Source: Candidatus Limnocylindrales bacterium (GTDB lineage: Bacteria > Moduliflexota > Moduliflexia > Moduliflexales > JAUQPW01). Taken from it: a stretch of DNA of 64,000 nt. A program made the position numbers and the translations under genes. The stretch is taken from assembly GCA_035559535.1 (NCBI GenBank), contig DATMBG010000021.1, forward strand, positions 124,001 through 188,000. Direction: 5' to 3'. Below are positions 63,022-64,000 of the stretch, one piece after another. A model generated the notes under the pieces. That model ran no database searches, was not told the DNA's origin, and was given only the letters and a program-made list of their open reading frames with translations. Each line of letters begins with the position of its first letter. Within the stretch, counting starts at the first letter, position 1.

Positions 63022-64000
63022 ATGCGTAACTGGAGTAAGTACAGTATTGTTTTTGGCCTCCTCTGCATAGGGGGAATCTTTGGATTTTCATCTCCAGTAC
63101 TCGCTCTGGAGTACGAGACTGGTTCCGATATCATAGGAACTAAAAAAATCAAGATCGCCATAGCCCCTATGATATCCTCCCCGAACTCCCAGGCTTCGGT
63201 AGAGGGGCTTTCAGAGGATTTAACGAAGATCCTACGAAACGATTTGGAGATATCCGGATTTTTTGATACGCTGAAAGATAAAACTTCCCTTATTGCCCAG
63301 TTAGATCAATCTGAAAGGGGAACAGAGAATATCAACTTTGATCAATGGCGATCTCAAACCGAAGCCCAGGCCCTGGTCAAGTGTATCCATACCCTTCAAC
63401 CGGGTAAACTTTCCCTGGAATGCCGGGTTTACGATACCCAGAAAGCCGCACAAATTTTAGGAAAGGCCTATGAGAGTGATCCTAAACAGACGCGTAAAGT
63501 CATCCATCGATTTGCCGATGAAATCATCTTAAAGTTCACAGGGGAACGCGGCGTCTCGGATACCAGTCTGGCTTTTGTTTCCACACGAAGTAAAAACCGG
63601 GAGATTTATCGGATCGATTTTGATGGAGAGAACCTCCAACGCCTGACCAACGATCGTTCCATTGTGCTTTCCCCTAGCTGGTCACCGGATGGACGTGAAA
63701 TTCTTTATACCAGTTATCGGAATAATAACCCGGATCTTTTCGTTATCAGTGCCAACGGCGGAGAGCCTAAACCCATATCGATACAACCAGGGCTTAATCT
63801 GGGTGGAAAATGGTCTCCCGACGGAAAACAAATTGCCTTAACCCTTTCAAAGGATGGAAATTCAGAGATTTATGTGATGGATTTGAGTACCCGTAATTAT
63901 CGGAGACTTACCAAAAATCGCTGGAACGATGTCTCACCGTGCTGGTCACCCGATGGAAAACAAATAGCCTTTACCAGCGATGAGTCTGGAACACCTCAAA
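63022..64000 (+). CDS. tolB: TolB periplasmic beta-propeller protein (partial)
   Basis: The first 326 codons of TolB; it continues past the window. A signal peptide ends near SSPVLA, giving a mature protein starting LEYETG. The N-terminal domain (KIAIAPMISSPNSQASVEGL, ISGFFDTLKDK) is followed by propeller repeats with WSPDGREILYTSY, WSPDGKQIALTLS and WSPDGKQIAFTSDE. TolB binds Pal and TolA in the periplasm. ATG at 63022 gives a good signal peptide. Confidence 0.95.
   Translation, partial: MRNWSKYSIVFGLLCIGGIFGFSSPVLALEYETGSDIIGTKKIKIAIAPMISSPNSQASVEGLSEDLTKILRNDLEISGFFDTLKDKTSLIAQLDQSERGTENINFDQWRSQTEAQALVKCIHTLQPGKLSLECRVYDTQKAAQILGKAYESDPKQTRKVIHRFADEIILKFTGERGVSDTSLAFVSTRSKNREIYRIDFDGENLQRLTNDRSIVLSPSWSPDGREILYTSYRNNNPDLFVISANGGEPKPISIQPGLNLGGKWSPDGKQIALTLSKDGNSEIYVMDLSTRNYRRLTKNRWNDVSPCWSPDGKQIAFTSDESGTPQ

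Overview
The window looks like chromosomal DNA of a diderm (Gram-negative-type) bacterium of moderate GC content. It carries an LPS-assembly lipoprotein gene (lptE), a Tol system, Wza/Wzz-type capsule export genes and an outer-membrane beta-barrel gene. The gene order leuS-lptE-holA-rpsT and the dense short palindromic intergenic repeats recall Deltaproteobacteria, NC10, Nitrospirota and related uncultured lineages. I cannot place it more precisely from sequence alone.

Region 1 (1-51.3 kb, every recognised gene on the minus strand) is one very large surface-polysaccharide locus. Read in the direction of transcription it starts with an outer-membrane beta-barrel protein (49.8-51.3 kb), a FecR-domain secreted protein and a NusG/UpxY-type antiterminator. 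A DegT aminotransferase and a Wzm/Wzt O-antigen ABC exporter follow. Next comes a long run of decorating enzymes and glycosyltransferases: a hexapeptide acyltransferase, Gfo/Idh dehydrogenase, FemAB-like acyltransferase, two sugar N-formyltransferases, DegT aminotransferases, a sulfotransferase, three methyltransferase-like proteins, a cupin, GT2 and GT4 enzymes and two GT-C-like membrane proteins. After that is a Wbp-like cassette (dehydrogenase, aminotransferase, N-acetyltransferase, UDP-GlcNAc 2-epimerase) beside an AsnB-type amidotransferase. The locus ends with a deacetylase/formyltransferase pair, an NDP-sugar epimerase, a WecA-type initiating transferase fused to a FlaA1-like half, an O-antigen ligase/polymerase with a long TPR tail, an AMIN-Wza export lipoprotein, a Wzz-like protein, a BY-kinase and the start of an MsbA-like ABC transporter. 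Many genes overlap by the 4-base ATGA arrangement, so translation is probably coupled.

Together these genes predict a heteropolysaccharide that starts on undecaprenyl phosphate, contains diacetamido-uronic acid (perhaps amidated) and N-formylated amino sugars, and is methylated and sulfated. Export could use Wzm/Wzt and/or the Wza-Wzz-kinase machinery. No Wzx flippase is visible.

Region 2 (52.1-64 kb, mostly plus strand) is housekeeping: leuS, lptE, holA, a minus-strand rpsT, a 1040-residue TPR/HEAT-repeat protein, and tolQ-tolR-tolA-tolB (tolB runs off the end).

The intergenic gaps hold several families of short palindromic, MITE/REP-like elements: four GTAGGGGC palindromes, three AGCCCCG elements, two ACACCCCCC elements, a 160-bp inverted-repeat element and an 81-bp near-perfect hairpin. 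One element supplies the C-terminus of a dehydrogenase gene and another sits just upstream of the wecB-like start codon. I found no CRISPR array, tRNA, transposase or phage gene.
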